Part shown: in pieces, positions 1-11,323 of the stretch
Layout of the letters: each line of letters starts with the position of its first letter
Position numbering within the stretch: the stretch's first letter is position 1
From: Shinisaurus crocodilurus
Lineage: Eukaryota; Chordata; Lepidosauria; Squamata; Shinisauridae
Direction of reading: 5' to 3'
Assembly: GCA_021292165.1 (NCBI GenBank)
Contig: CM037879.1
Location: 244,219,797 to 244,283,796 of the forward strand
DNA length: 64,000 nucleotides
Made by a program: the position numbers and the translations under genes
The notes under the pieces: generated by a model
Database searches by the model: none
Told to the model about the DNA's origin: nothing
Seen by the model: only the letters and a program-made list of their open reading frames with translations

Positions 1-485
1 GCTGCATTTATTTTGATCTCATGTGGGCCAGAATGATTGATGGTTACCAAAGTAGCAATCCATTTTGCTGACAATTGCAGCTTTCGCTAAACTCTTGGCA
101 TCATTAGCTAGTACTTTCTGAAATTCAACTACAGACTTGAGTATTATTAGAAACCATTACTTTGTGCAGTACAGTATTTTGAAAAGTACAGTACAAAATA
201 TGCACACAAGTGCACACTAGATTCTAGTGGGAAGCTAATCCATATATAGACTTCAACAGAAATGTTAGGGGTGAGGCAATCAGGAATCTAATGTTAATCC
301 TGTTGTCCTTTTGTTGGCACTTTGAAGAATGCAGCATCCAGTATGCAGAAACTAGTCTGTAGTTCCCAATTCCAAGTTTGATTTGCGCAAATTTCCTAAT
401 TGTGCAAATTTCCTCAGTAGACCAAATCAGCCCTGCTTTAATCTGTGGAGGAACTTTGTGCAAATTTAGGGAGATTTTTGATCGG
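1..485. other. No gene recognised; AT-rich intergenic DNA
   Basis: Open frames here are short and lack recognisable domains or splice context. I see no repeat family that I can name. Confidence 0.6.
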
Positions 486-905
486 TAGGGATGGACAAAT
501 CTACCAATTTTGGTTTCTCTCTGTCTCTCATTTGTCCAATCTTAAATTCAGTTTGTTTCAAAAACTGAGAATTTCTCGAGTCTTAAATTTAGTTCATCCC
601 TAATTTTCTTTTTCATATGCACATGAAAATTCATAAGGATTTTGTGCACGTTTGTCCTAATATATGCATTTTTGCCTAATATAAAAACTTCTTGAAAGCA
701 ATTTTACCAATATGCATTTTGAATGCTATTTTCCCTAATATACATTTTTGTATGTATTTTTTGATTGGAGAACTCCATTGCAAAATTTGGAGAAGTGTGC
801 AAGTTTTGAAGGATAACTGAGTTTTGCTTCACATAATGCTTAGAAAATGCAAGACTAGGTAAGTTTGCATTAAAATGTGAACTGAATGAATTTCTCCCTA
901 TGCTT
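486..905 (+). mobile_element. Non-autonomous TAGGGATG-ended repeat, copy 1
   Basis: The block begins TAGGGATGGACAAATC and holds phrases such as CCTAATAT followed by GCATTTTTG that recur at irregular spacing. The same order of phrases is found in a second copy at 22950-24268, including the closing stretch with AAATTTGGAGAAGTG-like sequence and a GCATTAAAATG phrase. Two diverged copies at separate places show an interspersed repeat. There is no coding capacity. A weaker partial copy may lie near 5460-5590. The family name is unknown to me; hAT-type mobilisation is inferred from the shared terminal sequence with the element at 19209, which has an 8-bp target duplication. Confidence 0.6.
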
Positions 906-1097
906 GGGCCTTCTGCATGAGAAACATGTGCTCTAAATGAGCTGTGGCCTCTCCCCATAAAGAATTCTGCTTGATCTCAGTTGATTCCAATTTTTAACAT
1001 TTATTCCAGTAATGTAATTAATTGAAATGTGAAGCTCTACTGATTTACCACTCCACATTCACATTTAGGAAAATATAAGAGGAGTATTTCAACCAAG

Positions 1098-2042
1098 GGT
1101 GCTTCCAGACGGAGGGTGTCCTGCTATGGCTGGATCAGGTTCAGTGCTAGACCAAACTAAGGGGCAAATCCAATAGCAAGTCAGTAAATAGGCGAAGATC
1201 AAACATGGTTGAATCAGTCTTTCAGGAGGTCAGTTCAAGCAAGTAGTCAGTAAACAGGCCAGGGTAGTGCACACTGTTACCCGTTAAGAAGGAGAGTTCC
1301 AAGGGAAGGGTCTGAGGTGTGGCCAAGGTCAAAGCACATGGAAGCAGTCCAACATAAAGACAGTCCAAGGAGCGGAGTCAAGCAGGGTTCCAAAGGTCAG
1401 CAGCACAGAGGATCAGTCACAAAGCAAGGTCGGGGTAACAAGAATACAAGGCACTGGAGCTAGAGAAAGACATTGTTTTCCAGCAGCCAACTGAAAGCTT
1501 TTGTATCCTGATCTCTCATCATAGGCCCTCTGACAAAACTAAAGTCCTACTCATGAAGGACTTTTTGCTCCCAAGGAGGCCTTTATTCTTGAGGAGACTT
1601 TTTAGGAGTCCTTCACCTGGCCGTGGTGTTAGCCTCTACCTTCAGGAGCCAACATTCTTAGGTGCTGAGTTGTGGCTCAGCACCCCCTCTGACTCAGATG
1701 CAGAACCTTCCACCTTTTGAGGAGGAAGTTCTGAAGCCATCTCTTCCAAGCTTCTTGTTCCACCCCCCCAGGGTCCCCTGAAATGGCTTGTTTCCCAGAA
1801 CATCTGAACACAGGAGGCTCCAGATCACCATCTGATGAAGATTCCTCTGGGGGGAGGATGATAGTGGGGTCCTAGTGCTAACAGCCAGAAGGCCCTGGAA
1901 GCCATGGTAAGAAAAAAGATGGAAGAAGTGGTGGGAAAACATGGGAGAGCTACAAGAGGAAGATATTGTTGTCTGGAACCCTCATAAAATTATATGAATG
2001 AGGCAGAGTGATGGTGCCATAAAAGGCTTGTCTGGAAGCACC
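1098..2042. mobile_element. Non-coding DNA transposon with terminal inverted repeats (945 bp)
   Basis: The left end reads GGTGCTTCCAGAC and the right end is its exact reverse complement, GTCTGGAAGCACC. Both sides are flanked by CCAAG, a possible 5-bp target duplication, although one extra ambiguous base on either side makes the duplication length uncertain. The interior has no credible transposase frame; it contains repeated CAGTCAGTAAACAGGCC-like phrases. I infer a non-autonomous cut-and-paste element. The superfamily is not resolved. Confidence 0.6.
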
Positions 2043-2429
2043 CCAAGTAAAAGCTCATGAAATCGGAGTTTTCAGTTTCATTATGGTTTAAAGTTACACA
2101 ATACACAGGACATTAAGAATTCAAGTGACCATGATTTCCATAGGCTTTCAGTGCCAGGAGTAGCCAATGGGGGTTGGGATATAAGAGGTAGGAAGAGGCC
2201 ACCACTGCTGAGTGGTGACCAAAGGGGTTGGGGCCTAACAACCTTACTGGAAGCAGATACTAGGTGCCAATGGAGGCAGGGGTTAGCTGGAGTCGGCATC
2301 ATGGCGGCACAGGACTTCTACAGGTAGGAAATCTCAGTGTGGGCTGCTGATGTACTTGTACTGCACTTGTACTGGATGTCTCTACCAGCTGCCCAGCTGC
2401 ATGGTGCTGTGTCCAGCTGACTTCCACCT

Positions 2430-2650
2430 CTAAGAACATAAGAGGATCAGACCAAGGGACCATCTAGTCCAGCATTCTGTTCACACAGTGGCCAACCAGC
2501 TACCCACGGGATCCCACAAGCAGGACATGAGTGCAACAGCACCTTCCTGCCCATGTTCCCCAGCTACGGGAGTACATAGACATACTGCCTCTGATACCGG
2601 GGGAAGCATATAGCCAATCAGGACTAGTAGCCATTGATAACCTCTACTGC
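2430..2650 (-). mobile_element. CR1/L3-like LINE, 3' tail fragment
   Basis: Read on the minus strand, this matches the 3' end of the longer element at 36725-39745: the same order of phrases (CAATGGCTACTAGTC, GGCAGTATG, CATGTCCTGCTTGTGGGATC, ending in TTATGTTCTTA). It is a 5'-truncated insertion with no RT sequence. The ending type differs from the classical CR1 tail at 26564-26640. Confidence 0.75.
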
Positions 2651-2780
2651 TATCTCACATCTGCTGCTGTTAAGGGTGGCAGATGTCCCTTCCTCTTGGT
2701 TGCTTCTCAGCAGCATTGGCCACTTCCTATTTCTTACCCGCCAGAGAACACCACTCATAGGTTGCTGCTGCTTGGCATAT

Positions 2781-2785
2781 TTAAT

Positions 2786-2820
<35 letters not shown>

Positions 2821-2822
2821 TT
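2781..2822. repeat. (TTTA)n microsatellite, tail of the L2 element
   Basis: About ten tandem TTTA units sit exactly at the 3' end of the minus-strand L2, so this is probably its retrotransposition tail rather than an independent microsatellite. Confidence 0.85.
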
Positions 2823-2944
2823 ATATTTATCAATCGCCCATCTGGCCGGTCACCCGGCCACCCTGGGCGATGTACAATTAAAATACAATAAAACACAATA
2901 AAACATAATAATTAAAACAATATAAAAAAATTCTCATTAAAAAC

Positions 2945-3440
2945 CTAACCCACCCCATATTCCCGCCTGAACAGCCATGTTTTTAATGCACGGCGGAAGC
3001 TCATCACGGAGGGGGCATGGCGAAGGTCACTAGGGAGGGAGTTCCATAATGTGGGGGCCGCCACAGAGAAGGCCCTCTTCCTAGTCCCCACCAGCCTGGC
3101 TGCTCTGGCTGATGGGATAAGGAGAAGGCCGTCCGTGGCAGACCTTGTTGAGCGGCCTACTTGATGTTGCTGGAGGCGCTCCTTGAGATAAACTGGGCCG
3201 GAGCCGTGTAGGGTTTTAAAGGTCAAAACCAACACCTTGAATTCGGCTCGGCAAGCAACTGGTAGCCAGTGCAACTCATTAAGCACTGGCGTGATGTGAT
3301 CACGCCGGCGGCTGCCCTTAATCAGGCGAGCCGCCGCGTTCTGTACCAGCTGAAGCTTCCGGACCGTCTTCAAGGGTAACCCCACGTAGAGCGCATTACA
3401 GTAGTCTAGGCGAGAGGAGACCAAGGCATGAACCACTGAT
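2945..3440 (-). pseudogene. L2 ORF2 carboxyl-terminal region
   Basis: The frame reads [17 protein letters not shown], then [25 protein letters not shown] and [14 protein letters not shown], the conserved carboxyl block downstream of the RT in L2 ORF2. It continues the RT frame at 3603-4725 after the inverted insert. It ends at a stop near 2945, just before the 3' UTR. No RT motif lies in this part; it is a fragment of a broken ORF. Confidence 0.85.
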
Positions 3441-3498
3441 GGAGGGAGTGATGCCATCAGCCCTCAAGGAGGCAGTAATAAGACCGCTTCTTATTCTT

Positions 3499-3734
3499 AT
3501 TCTAGACTCCCAGCTGTCCATGGAGGCTCAGGTGGCAGCTGTGAGCCGGGCGGCGCTGTATCAACTCCATCTGATACGGCAGCTGCGCCCCTACCTTCCT
3601 AATCATCTGCTCCCATCAGTGAGCAGATGATTAGGAAGGTAGGGGCGCAGCTGCCGTATCAGATGGAGTTGATACAGCGCCGCCCGGCTCACAGCTGCCA
3701 CCTGAGCCTCCATGGACAGCTGGGAGTCTAGAAT
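3499..3734. repeat. Perfect inverted repeat, 114-bp arms, 8-bp loop
   Basis: The left arm 3499-3612 is the exact reverse complement of 3621-3734, with CCATCAGT between them. Both arms are L2 ORF2 sequence (the RQLRPYLPNHLL region). Next to the left arm, 3441-3491 is the exact reverse complement of 4489-4539, another part of the same ORF. The plus strand therefore carries two ORF2 pieces, about 245 residues apart in the protein, stitched together. Confidence 0.95.
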
Positions 3735-4725
3735 GACCCCCAAGCTGCGGACCTGGTCCTTCAGGGGTAGATGTACCCCATTCAGCACCAGGTCAACATC
3801 CCCTAACCTTCCCTTGTCCCCCACCAGAAGTACCTCGGTCTTGTCCGGGTTCAGTTTCAGCATGTTCCTTCCCATCCAGCCAGCCACTGACTCCAGGCAC
3901 TTGGACAGGGTCTCAACGGCCAACCTCGGTGAGGACTTGAAACAGAGGTAGAGCTGCGTGTCATCCGCATACTGATGACACTGCACCCCAAACCTCCTGA
4001 TGATAGCTCCCAGCGGCTTGAGGTAGATGTTGAATAACATCGGGGAGAGGATGGAACCCTGCGGCACTCCACAAGTGAGCAGCCGAGGGTCCGAAGCCTC
4101 CTCCCCGAGAACTACCCTCTGATACCTTCCAGAGAGGAAGGACCGGAACCACTGCAATACAGTGCCTCCCAAGCCCAACCCCTCCAGACGGTCCAGGAGG
4201 ATACCGTGGTCAACGGTATCAAAAGCCGCTGAGAGATCGAGGAGGACTAGAAAGGAGCATTCGCCCCTATCCAAAGCCCTCCTCATATCATCCACCAAGG
4301 CGACCAAGGCCGTCTCCGTCCCATGTCCAGACCTGAAGCCCGACTGGCACGGATCCAAATAATCGGCTTCATCCAAGTGTGCCTTCAACTGAGCACCCAC
4401 TACCCGCTCGATCACCTTGCCCAGAAATGGTAAATTGGAGACTGGGCGAAAGTTGTTTAAATCCTGGGGATCCAAGGAGGGCTTCTTCAGAAGCGGTCTT
4501 ATTACTGCCTCCTTGAGGGCTGATGGCATCACTCCCTCCTCGAGGGAGGCATTCACCACCGCCTTGATCCCCTCACCCAGTCTCTCCCTGCAGCTCATGA
4601 TGAGCCAGGATGGGCAAGGGTCAAGCACTCCATTGCGTCTGCAGAGTGCTGCCCCAGGAGGCTGTTCCAAGTGGTCCGGAGTCTGGTCGGTCCAGTCCAG
4701 TCAAAAGCCTCCTGTGAGGCTTTAG
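3621..4725 (-). pseudogene. L2 ORF2 reverse transcriptase region (open, partial)
   Basis: Reverse transcriptase of an L2 LINE, which copies the element RNA at a nicked target site. The minus-strand frame is uninterrupted for about 350 codons. In order: SLDPQDLNNFRPVSNLP, CQSGFRSGHGTETALV, LLDLSAAFDTVDHGILL, GVPQGSILSPMLFNIYLK and the catalytic HQYADDTQLY. The frame leaves L2 sequence at the palindrome centre near 3620. The endonuclease is missing. The catalytic Asp pair is intact, so this is a recent but 5'-truncated copy. Confidence 0.85.
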
Positions 4726-4732
4726 CGAAGCA

Positions 4733-4779
4733 CTTCGCAGATAAAATCTACGAAGTAGATTTTAATTTTATCTGCGAAG
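4733..4779. repeat. Nested hairpin at the 5' junction of the L2 copy
   Basis: 4733-4747 is the reverse complement of 4765-4779, and inside it 4743-4751 pairs with 4755-4763 around GAA. It begins where recognisable L2 sequence stops. I infer snap-back synthesis at the end of reverse transcription. Confidence 0.7.
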
Positions 4780-4799
4780 ATAAAATTAAATAGATTTAA

Positions 4800-5707
4800 T
4801 TTGTCTAGATTGCATCCAGAACATATTGTATACATTTCGTATTTTTGTCCCTGATCTGTTAGCATGCCCTATTCATTATGATTGCAAGCAATTGTTTCCC
4901 ATGAATTGAATAAGGAAATAGGGAACTGATTAACCTAGTTTTTAAACACTACCAAGAAAACACATATATCCAGGCCATTCATTCTGGAACCACACATTTC
5001 TTCGCAATCTGTTCCTGATACATTTGGCCTTCCTTTGTATAATTTCCGAGGAAAGACACACATTCTCTTATTGGTAGTTCAATCCATGGACTGTAAGCAA
5101 ACCTCTTCGCCCCAATACTACACAAGTGAAAGGGGGGAAGTGCATGGAGTTCAGATTCAAACGTTTCTTTCTAACAAAACATTTCGGCTAAATCTGCAAC
5201 ATTACCTCTCCTTTGCATAGCCATTCCAATCCATGACAGGAACAAAAACTAGGTTATGAATGTTTCATATTATCTGCCTTTTTTCTTATGCTGATACCAT
5301 AATTTCACAACTATAAGGAAACTATAAATATTTTGCCTTTAGAAGAAATGAACCATTTGCAGGGAAAGTGTATATAGCTGTATGGTGTTATTATTAACCT
5401 TGTATGTTATATATTGCAATGATGGGGAAGTTAGGAATTGTTTGGAAAGCCTTTCCCCATTGCAAGCTGCATCACAATGTTTAGAGAAGTGCCAGTACTG
5501 AAGGATAACTGCTTTCTAATCTGCATATTAGTACGGAAAGTATTAATCGGGTTGCTTTGCTTAAAAACGTGGACCAAATGAAATCTTCGAGCATCCCTTC
5601 TTCAAGCCTTAAGTCTAGAAAACACACTGCCTGTCCCACCCCATACTACCCAAGTTGGATTGCCAGAATGTGATGTATAACACATTGACAGACAATTTAG
5701 AACTCTA
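4800..5707. other. No gene recognised
   Basis: AT-rich DNA with short spurious frames. Around 5460-5590 there is weak similarity in phrase order to the TAGGGATG-ended repeat (GAGAAGTG, ACTGAAGGATAACTG); too diverged to delimit. Confidence 0.5.
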
Positions 5708-5806
5708 GAAGAAGAAGAAGAAGAAGAAGAAGAAGAAGAAGAAGAAGAAGAAGAAGAAGAAGAAGAAGAAGAAGAAGAAGAAGAAGCAGCAGCAGCAGCA
5801 GCAGCA
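5708..5806. repeat. Compound microsatellite (GAA)26 (GCA)7
   Basis: 26 uninterrupted GAA units at 5708-5785 pass directly into 7 GCA units at 5786-5806. Read on the minus strand this gives a serine/alanine homopolymer frame, which is an artefact of the repeat. Confidence 0.97.
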
Positions 5807-7850
5807 ATCATTCTTTTGAGCATTCAGTGATGAGGCTTGCAATTTGTGACCCAGTTTGAGCTGAAAGGAGTTTACACATCACTAGGGCTGATATGACATT
5901 GTGAAATCATCCCATTCCCTACAGGAGGTTCAGGTGTCCCCACATACATTGAAAGAACATATGAGGTGGGGTCATGGAGCCAGCAGGCTATCTTTGCCCC
6001 CACCCCTGAAGTGCCGGGTGGCCACACCCCAACATCTACATTTTGGGCTGCTATGCAAGGGGGACTCCTCACCAGATTTTTCATAGTTTATGGCTCCAAC
6101 CATTGCCAAGCCACTGTGATAATTATTCATACCTCAGGATCCAGCATACCTTGAATTTTTGAGTGGCCAGGATTACAAGTAAACTAGCTTTCTGGAAACT
6201 AGCCTGCAGCTAGTTTACAGCTTCTTCAGTTCCTTTTGTCAGCCTTTTCTTCCCTGAACTAAAGGGGAATCTGACTTTCTATGAGATTCTTGACACAACA
6301 CATCCTTTTCAGGCTGAGACCAAGCAGCAGTGCCATGGGCGCACACCCTCTCCTTACCTAGCTCTTTGTGATATCAGTTTGGAATGTGGCAGCTGCTGCA
6401 GGCTGCCTTTGCGAACTGGATATGACTGGATTCCCTTGACTGCACACTTTATTTGTATGAGAAGGAACCTGAAGCTACGCTGACTATGATACATAGAGAT
6501 GTTAATGCATACCTTATGGCAGGGATGGCTGAAGGAGTCGATCTTTGTGAATTCCACTATGGACTGACTTAATCTGCACTTCCTGGGCTAGTGTGTGCAT
6601 CAGAACATAGTTATGCACCGACTTCCCAAATGTTCCAGTGCAGATCTCGACTAGAAAATGAATTCCAAAATACATTTAAAATAGGAGATAAAAGATATTC
6701 AGAAATGTCTATTTTGAGGTAAAGAAAGTTTAAAATGTAAATTTAAATACATATTTAAATGCAAATTTTATATAGATTTTTTTTAAAATTGCAGATTAAC
6801 AAAGAAACGGGATGAAACATTTATGGATGAACATATGCAAAAATGACACAGACAGGAAATAGACCGATTTGCCCATTCCTACCTTGAGGTGACCTGAAAT
6901 ATCCAAAATTGTATATTATACTTTACATATACAACCTGATAGCCATACGCTCATCATAGATGTATTTTAAAGTGTATCTCAAGAAGAAGCAAATCATTCT
7001 CAACATAAAGTTTCAATGATGACAATGAAGCAATAGGAAAAAGAAACCGAAGAAGAAGAAGAAAACCCTCTAAGGTGGTAATTCTAATTTGTGTAATCAG
7101 TGTGGAGGTTTCCCAGAGTCTGGACTATTGCTTGTTAAGCAAGGAAGGGGATAAGACTATAGTTTATTGCTCTCTGACGTAGGCTTTTTTCATATTCCCA
7201 AGAGGCCAGTGCTGCTGCTTTTACAGAATGTTCATCTGCTCTTAGTCTCCCGACACTAAGACTTAGAGGAGCCTTTCCTCCCCCATATTCTGGCCACACT
7301 GCTGCTTCATTGGGCCAGCATTGCTTTCATCCTACATTTGCCTGGAAATAGCATGCAAAGAATGCTGTGCACATAACTTGTTAAAAGTACATTAAGAGGC
7401 CTTTTGAGGAGATGTTATTGTGTGAAGTCTTATCAGGGAATGATTCCAAGATCCCGTTCAGATTAAGTACTTTTTTCCCCTTCCAGGTAAAAGCTTGCCT
7501 TCCAGGTGAAACCGCCCATATGGATCTGCAGTATACAGTATTTCTTTAACATCACAGAAGCCATTCAAATGCTTCTGAATACTATTAAGTAGTGGTCAGG
7601 GCTGAAATGTGCCCCTTATTCATGAACTCACCTTTGAGATAGATTTATCTTCTAGATAGAGAAGAACTCTACAAACAGCTCTCTCTTAATCTCTACACAC
7701 TTATTGTTATGCTAAGAAATCCTGAATATAACAGGGAGCAAGAGGTGAACCAGATTCCCAATATCCATCTCTTTACTTAAACTCTACATGCTGATGCCTT
7801 TGTATATATCTACTACATTTTCTTTTAAGATATAGTTTTGCCTGGACCAC
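5807..7850. other. No gene recognised
   Basis: Mostly single-copy-looking DNA. A small GAA-rich tract lies near 7050-7065. None of the open frames has a domain or a splice context I can support. Confidence 0.55.
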
Positions 7851-8275
7851 ATTGTATTAATTTATTTAAACACGCTTTTCAATTTCAGTAAAATTGTGAA
7901 AGAGGCTAACAACGAAGCCTGAAAAAATCAATTTAAGGCAACATACTTAAAAGTAAACATAGCCAAAACAGTAGATTACACAGATAAACAAATAAAAGCA
8001 TAGAAGCAGCATAAAACAAGATGCCAGATAAAGCAGCCATCAAAACCATCAAGTCACTGTTCAGTAAAACCAACACTAAAATGCCTGGGCAAACAGAAGA
8101 GTCTTAATCTGGCACCTGAAACTTGATAAAGAACAAATTGAGTCCCCTGGGGGAAGTCATTCCATAAAGATAGATGATTGATGACAATATCAGGGTGAGG
8201 GTGCTATTCATGGCTATAAATACTTGTTCAGAGCCTTGAATTTAATCAGTGTACTGTTCTGAACATTTTTTCAAA
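7851..8275 (-). mobile_element. Decayed L2-like 3' region
   Basis: Minus-strand layout resembles other L2 3' ends in the window: an AAAATAAAA-rich UTR, then a sequence like GGAAGTCATTCCATAAAG, the counterpart of the LWNSLP block. The copy is heavily decayed and its ends are approximate. Confidence 0.4.
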
Positions 8276-8365
8276 CAGAGTTTACTGTTTTTCAGTGAGC
8301 TACATACTTTGTAATAAATTTATATAGCCTGAGCCTATGCATGTTTAAGTTCTGATTGCAGCCTA

Positions 8366-8546
8366 GGGGCAGTCTCCAACAGTGTCATTCTGCAAACTCA
8401 AATAGCACTAGTGGGGTTCCGCCAAATCTTTCTGGTTGCGCGAGCGTAACTTTCATTGGATTCTCCTCATGTGCATAGTTCAGAACCTAGTTTCCACTAG
8501 TGCAACACCCTTTGCGCTAGCAGAATGACATAGTTGGATACTGCCC
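8366..8546. mobile_element. MITE with about 28-bp inverted ends and TA flanks (181 bp)
   Basis: The left end GGGGCAGTCTCCAACAGTGT is mirrored on the right (reverse complement GGGCAGTATCCAACTATGT), both running into TCATTCTGC. Each end is flanked by TA. This fits a TA-targeting (Tc1/mariner-type) miniature element; the superfamily is inference. Confidence 0.65.
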
Positions 8547-8850
8547 TAAATGTGTAATAAATTCTGTAAGTGATGTATTTCTATCATGAAAGGCTTTTAA
8601 AAAATTCAGTACTGCTATGTGCTATTTAAAGCAAGCAACATACTGTAGATGGTGTCTTAGGCTAATTAAATGTTAAACCACCTCCTAAGAGATCTGTCTA
8701 TTATCTGAAAAAAAATCTATCTCTTCAAAATACACATTATAAAGATTTTCCCAGCAAGTAAGTGCAAAATGACCACTGTTGACCAATGCATTTCTCTTGT
8801 GACCTATAACTAATAAAAACAGCTCTGAGTCATGGTTAATTTTGTTGATC

Positions 8851-8900
8851 TCTCTCTTTCTCTCTCTCTCTCTCTTTCTCTCTCTCACACACACACGCAC
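8851..8900. repeat. (TC)n then (CA)n microsatellite
   Basis: TCTC tract with occasional T interruptions passing into CACACACAC near 8885-8897. Confidence 0.9.
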
Positions 8901-10055
8901 TCAGTTATGTTAAGTTTATAAAAGTGTTCAGGGTTCACTTATTGCTGAATCAGTGTGTGTTTGCAGAACAGGAAAAAACACAATAAATTTGCCTCCATAA
9001 CGCTGTGGAACAAGAACATAATCAAAAGCAGCCTTACAGCTGGCTGTTGCCTGCTTGCCAACTACATATTGGCAACCACTCCTAATTAAATACAAAAGCA
9101 GGGGTTATCTTTTGCTAGCATGCAAAACAGGCATAGCTGAGAGAAGAGCAACCAGTTACAAAGGCTTTTTAAAAATGAATCTGTATTATGGAACCATTAT
9201 GTCCGTGGTGGGGAAGATGTTTTGGGTTGGAGGCTGAATAGGCTCCTGCTGGGCCTCCGTGAGCCAGATGATATCAGCTGGTGAGGCCATGGCTACTGAT
9301 CCCGTTGTCCTCCCCCCCAAAACACATAAAGTAGGCACAATTCCCCTGCCCCCAGTATGCACCCCAGAATGGGACTGTCTGAGGAAAAACAAAATGGCAA
9401 CCACCAGGCACTCAGAGTCAGAGCTACAAGGAGCTCCAGTGAGTGTGCCTCCCAGTCATGTGCCACACCACACCAAATTGCTAAGAATCCCCAATTTCGA
9501 GGCCTGTGAATGAGTCTGCAAAATGGAGGGGGTTTTATTCTAGCCCTAAGACTCCTCAGACAGTTGGTGGCATTGCATGCAATAAACTAAGGGGAAAGGG
9601 CTTCACCAGGCAGGTCAGAATCCTGCAGTACTGTTGTCAATTTGATACATTCTTGGTTTCTTGAAGATAAACTCTTAAGCACAGTCCTTTCTTTGACATC
9701 TCTTTCTGTCTCTTCCTACAGTTGCCTCTGAGTATCTGAAAACATCTGGTTGAGCTCTTGTTACTGATTCGACTTCTCCGAGCACAAAAAGAACTAGTTC
9801 TCAACTGCTTGCGTTGCTCACGTTCTTGCGCTTTGGGTTTGATTATGAAATAGGTTAGATAAAGTTCAAATGGATGAAGAAAACAGCTGTTGCAACTGGT
9901 TCTCACTACTATAGGGGCATATACGCTAAAGGGATTTCAAAGGATCTAAAATGTCACGAGACTGAAAACTACATGCTTAGTCTGTCCATTGGATTGGCTT
10001 TGTTAATGCAAGCTATAGGCTGGATCCATGGAGCTACTAGGTGCCTGGCTTTATT
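8901..10055. other. No gene recognised
   Basis: Several short frames on both strands, none with a recognisable domain. The block 9180-9530 is relatively GC-rich but no exon is supportable. Confidence 0.5.
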
Positions 10056-10212
10056 CATAGTTTCTTAGATCATAGAGTTGGAAGGGGCCTGCAAAGCCAT
10101 CGAGTCCAACCCCCTGCTCAAGGCAGGAAACTAGGGGAGGGGTCTCCCATCCAAGTAATAACCAGGCCTGACCCTGCTTAGCTTTCCACGCTCAGACAAG
10201 CTGAGCCACTTA
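10056..10212 (-). mobile_element. 5S rRNA-derived SINE with CR1-type tail, copy 1
   Basis: On the minus strand it has a head GGAAAGCTAAGCAGGGTCAG followed by GGCCTGGTTATTACTTGG and ATGGGAGACC. These correspond to the 3' half of 5S rRNA, which contains the internal pol III control region (boxes A and C). The 3' part is a CR1-like tail (GAGTTGGAAGG/CTATGATCTA on the plus side). It lacks the first 20 or so bases seen in copies 2 and 3. There is no intact 5S gene here, only the derived head. Confidence 0.8.
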
Positions 10213-10767
10213 GTTTTCTAGGGCTGAGCAAAAACAGCCTCCCAAAGTTTCCATGTTATTTGTGGATGGCAAAATGGGGTGGGGGAGGGATTTTGCTGAA
10301 TATTCTCTGGGGCAAGGTTCTCCAACAATCTGGCAGAGGAGGGGAAATAAAATTTCCTTAGAAGAGATTTCAGCTCAGTTAATATTGAATTCAACTATAT
10401 TGATAGTTCATAGTGATGGATGAGAGGCAGCAGTGCACTAAGAAAAGGAGTAGGGATCAAGCCCATCACTTCCTTCAACAATATTAAAATCATATTATAC
10501 AATATTATTCTGGATCCATAGCTATGGATGTAGAAATTTGGGAGGCCAGGGGAGGACTGAAATTCTCCAACTGTTCAGGAGGAGCTTGAAAAAGAAAATT
10601 TCAAAACTGATCAGAAAATTCTTTTCTGGAAAATGTGGCCCCACCCTAGTCAATCTTAATTAACCCACTATTCTTTATCTCCTGCCAAAGTGTCGTTGTA
10701 TGATCTAATTTATACTTGTGTATTGCTAGGAGACCTGAACAAGGTCTCTCATACTATTCTCTGGAGC

Positions 10768-11132
10768 AAGAGTAGGTAACCCTTTTGGGTCCGAGGGCAC
10801 ATTTGGCAATTTGAGAAACTGTCCTGGGCACCACCACAAAATGGAAGTGCAACAGATGAAAGCACTGGCCTGCAGCCACCTGCCTTCTTCATTTCCTAAG
10901 AATGTCTCTGAGAGACTCTGAGCTCCACATGTGGCCCATTCATGGGAAAAGAAGATGGGAGCAGCTAGAGGCCCTCACTTTGCTTTGAAGTGATCCCAGC
11001 TGACAAGAAGAAGCTTTGTTATTAAAAATAAATAAAAATAGAAAGTAGGAGAGTTAGAGGGCCTTCGTGGGTGCCAAGAAAGGTATCTGAGGGTGTACTG
11101 GTGTCCATGGGCACCATGTTGTTTACTCCTGT
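10768..11132. mobile_element. hAT-like non-autonomous element, 8-bp target duplication
   Basis: TCTGGAGC at 10760-10767 is repeated at 11133-11140. The ends AAGAGTAGGTAAC and GTTTACTCCTGT are imperfect inverted repeats. The inside includes GGCACATTTGGCAATTTGAG and GGTGCCAAGAAAGGT, which recur in the copy at 45248-45600. There is no transposase. The 8-bp duplication is the hAT signature. Confidence 0.8.
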
Positions 11133-11323
11133 TCTGGAGCATGAGGCTACCTGAAATTCTGAGAAAGAATTCCCTCAATATGTCCTGAGGTCAGAGAGAC
11201 AAGCTGGTGGGAAGGTCACCCACCTCACACTTGCTGTCTCTGGAAGGTATTCCATATCCCATTGTCCTCTGTTAAAAAAAAAAAAAAAAAGGAGGCTTCC
11301 CCATCTGTTTCTCAGTCTTTCTG

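Larger units (their letters stand above)
2775..4735 (-). mobile_element. L2-type LINE, rearranged, 5'-truncated
   Basis: This is a minus-strand non-LTR retrotransposon. The 3' end carries a (TTTA)n tail at 2781-2822 followed by a short GC-rich hairpin and then the carboxyl part of ORF2. The RT half follows at 3603-4725. Between them a short segment (3441-3612) is in the opposite orientation and forms a palindrome. No endonuclease domain is present, so the copy is 5'-truncated, as usual for LINEs. The open RT frame and perfect internal duplication suggest it is young. Confidence 0.85.

Noticed and set aside
3439..3630. Plus-strand 63-codon frame as a small gene
   Set aside because: It is two L2 ORF2 pieces joined in the inverted insert.
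5602..5823. Poly-serine protein frame on the minus strand
   Set aside because: Entirely a translation of the GAA/GCA microsatellite.
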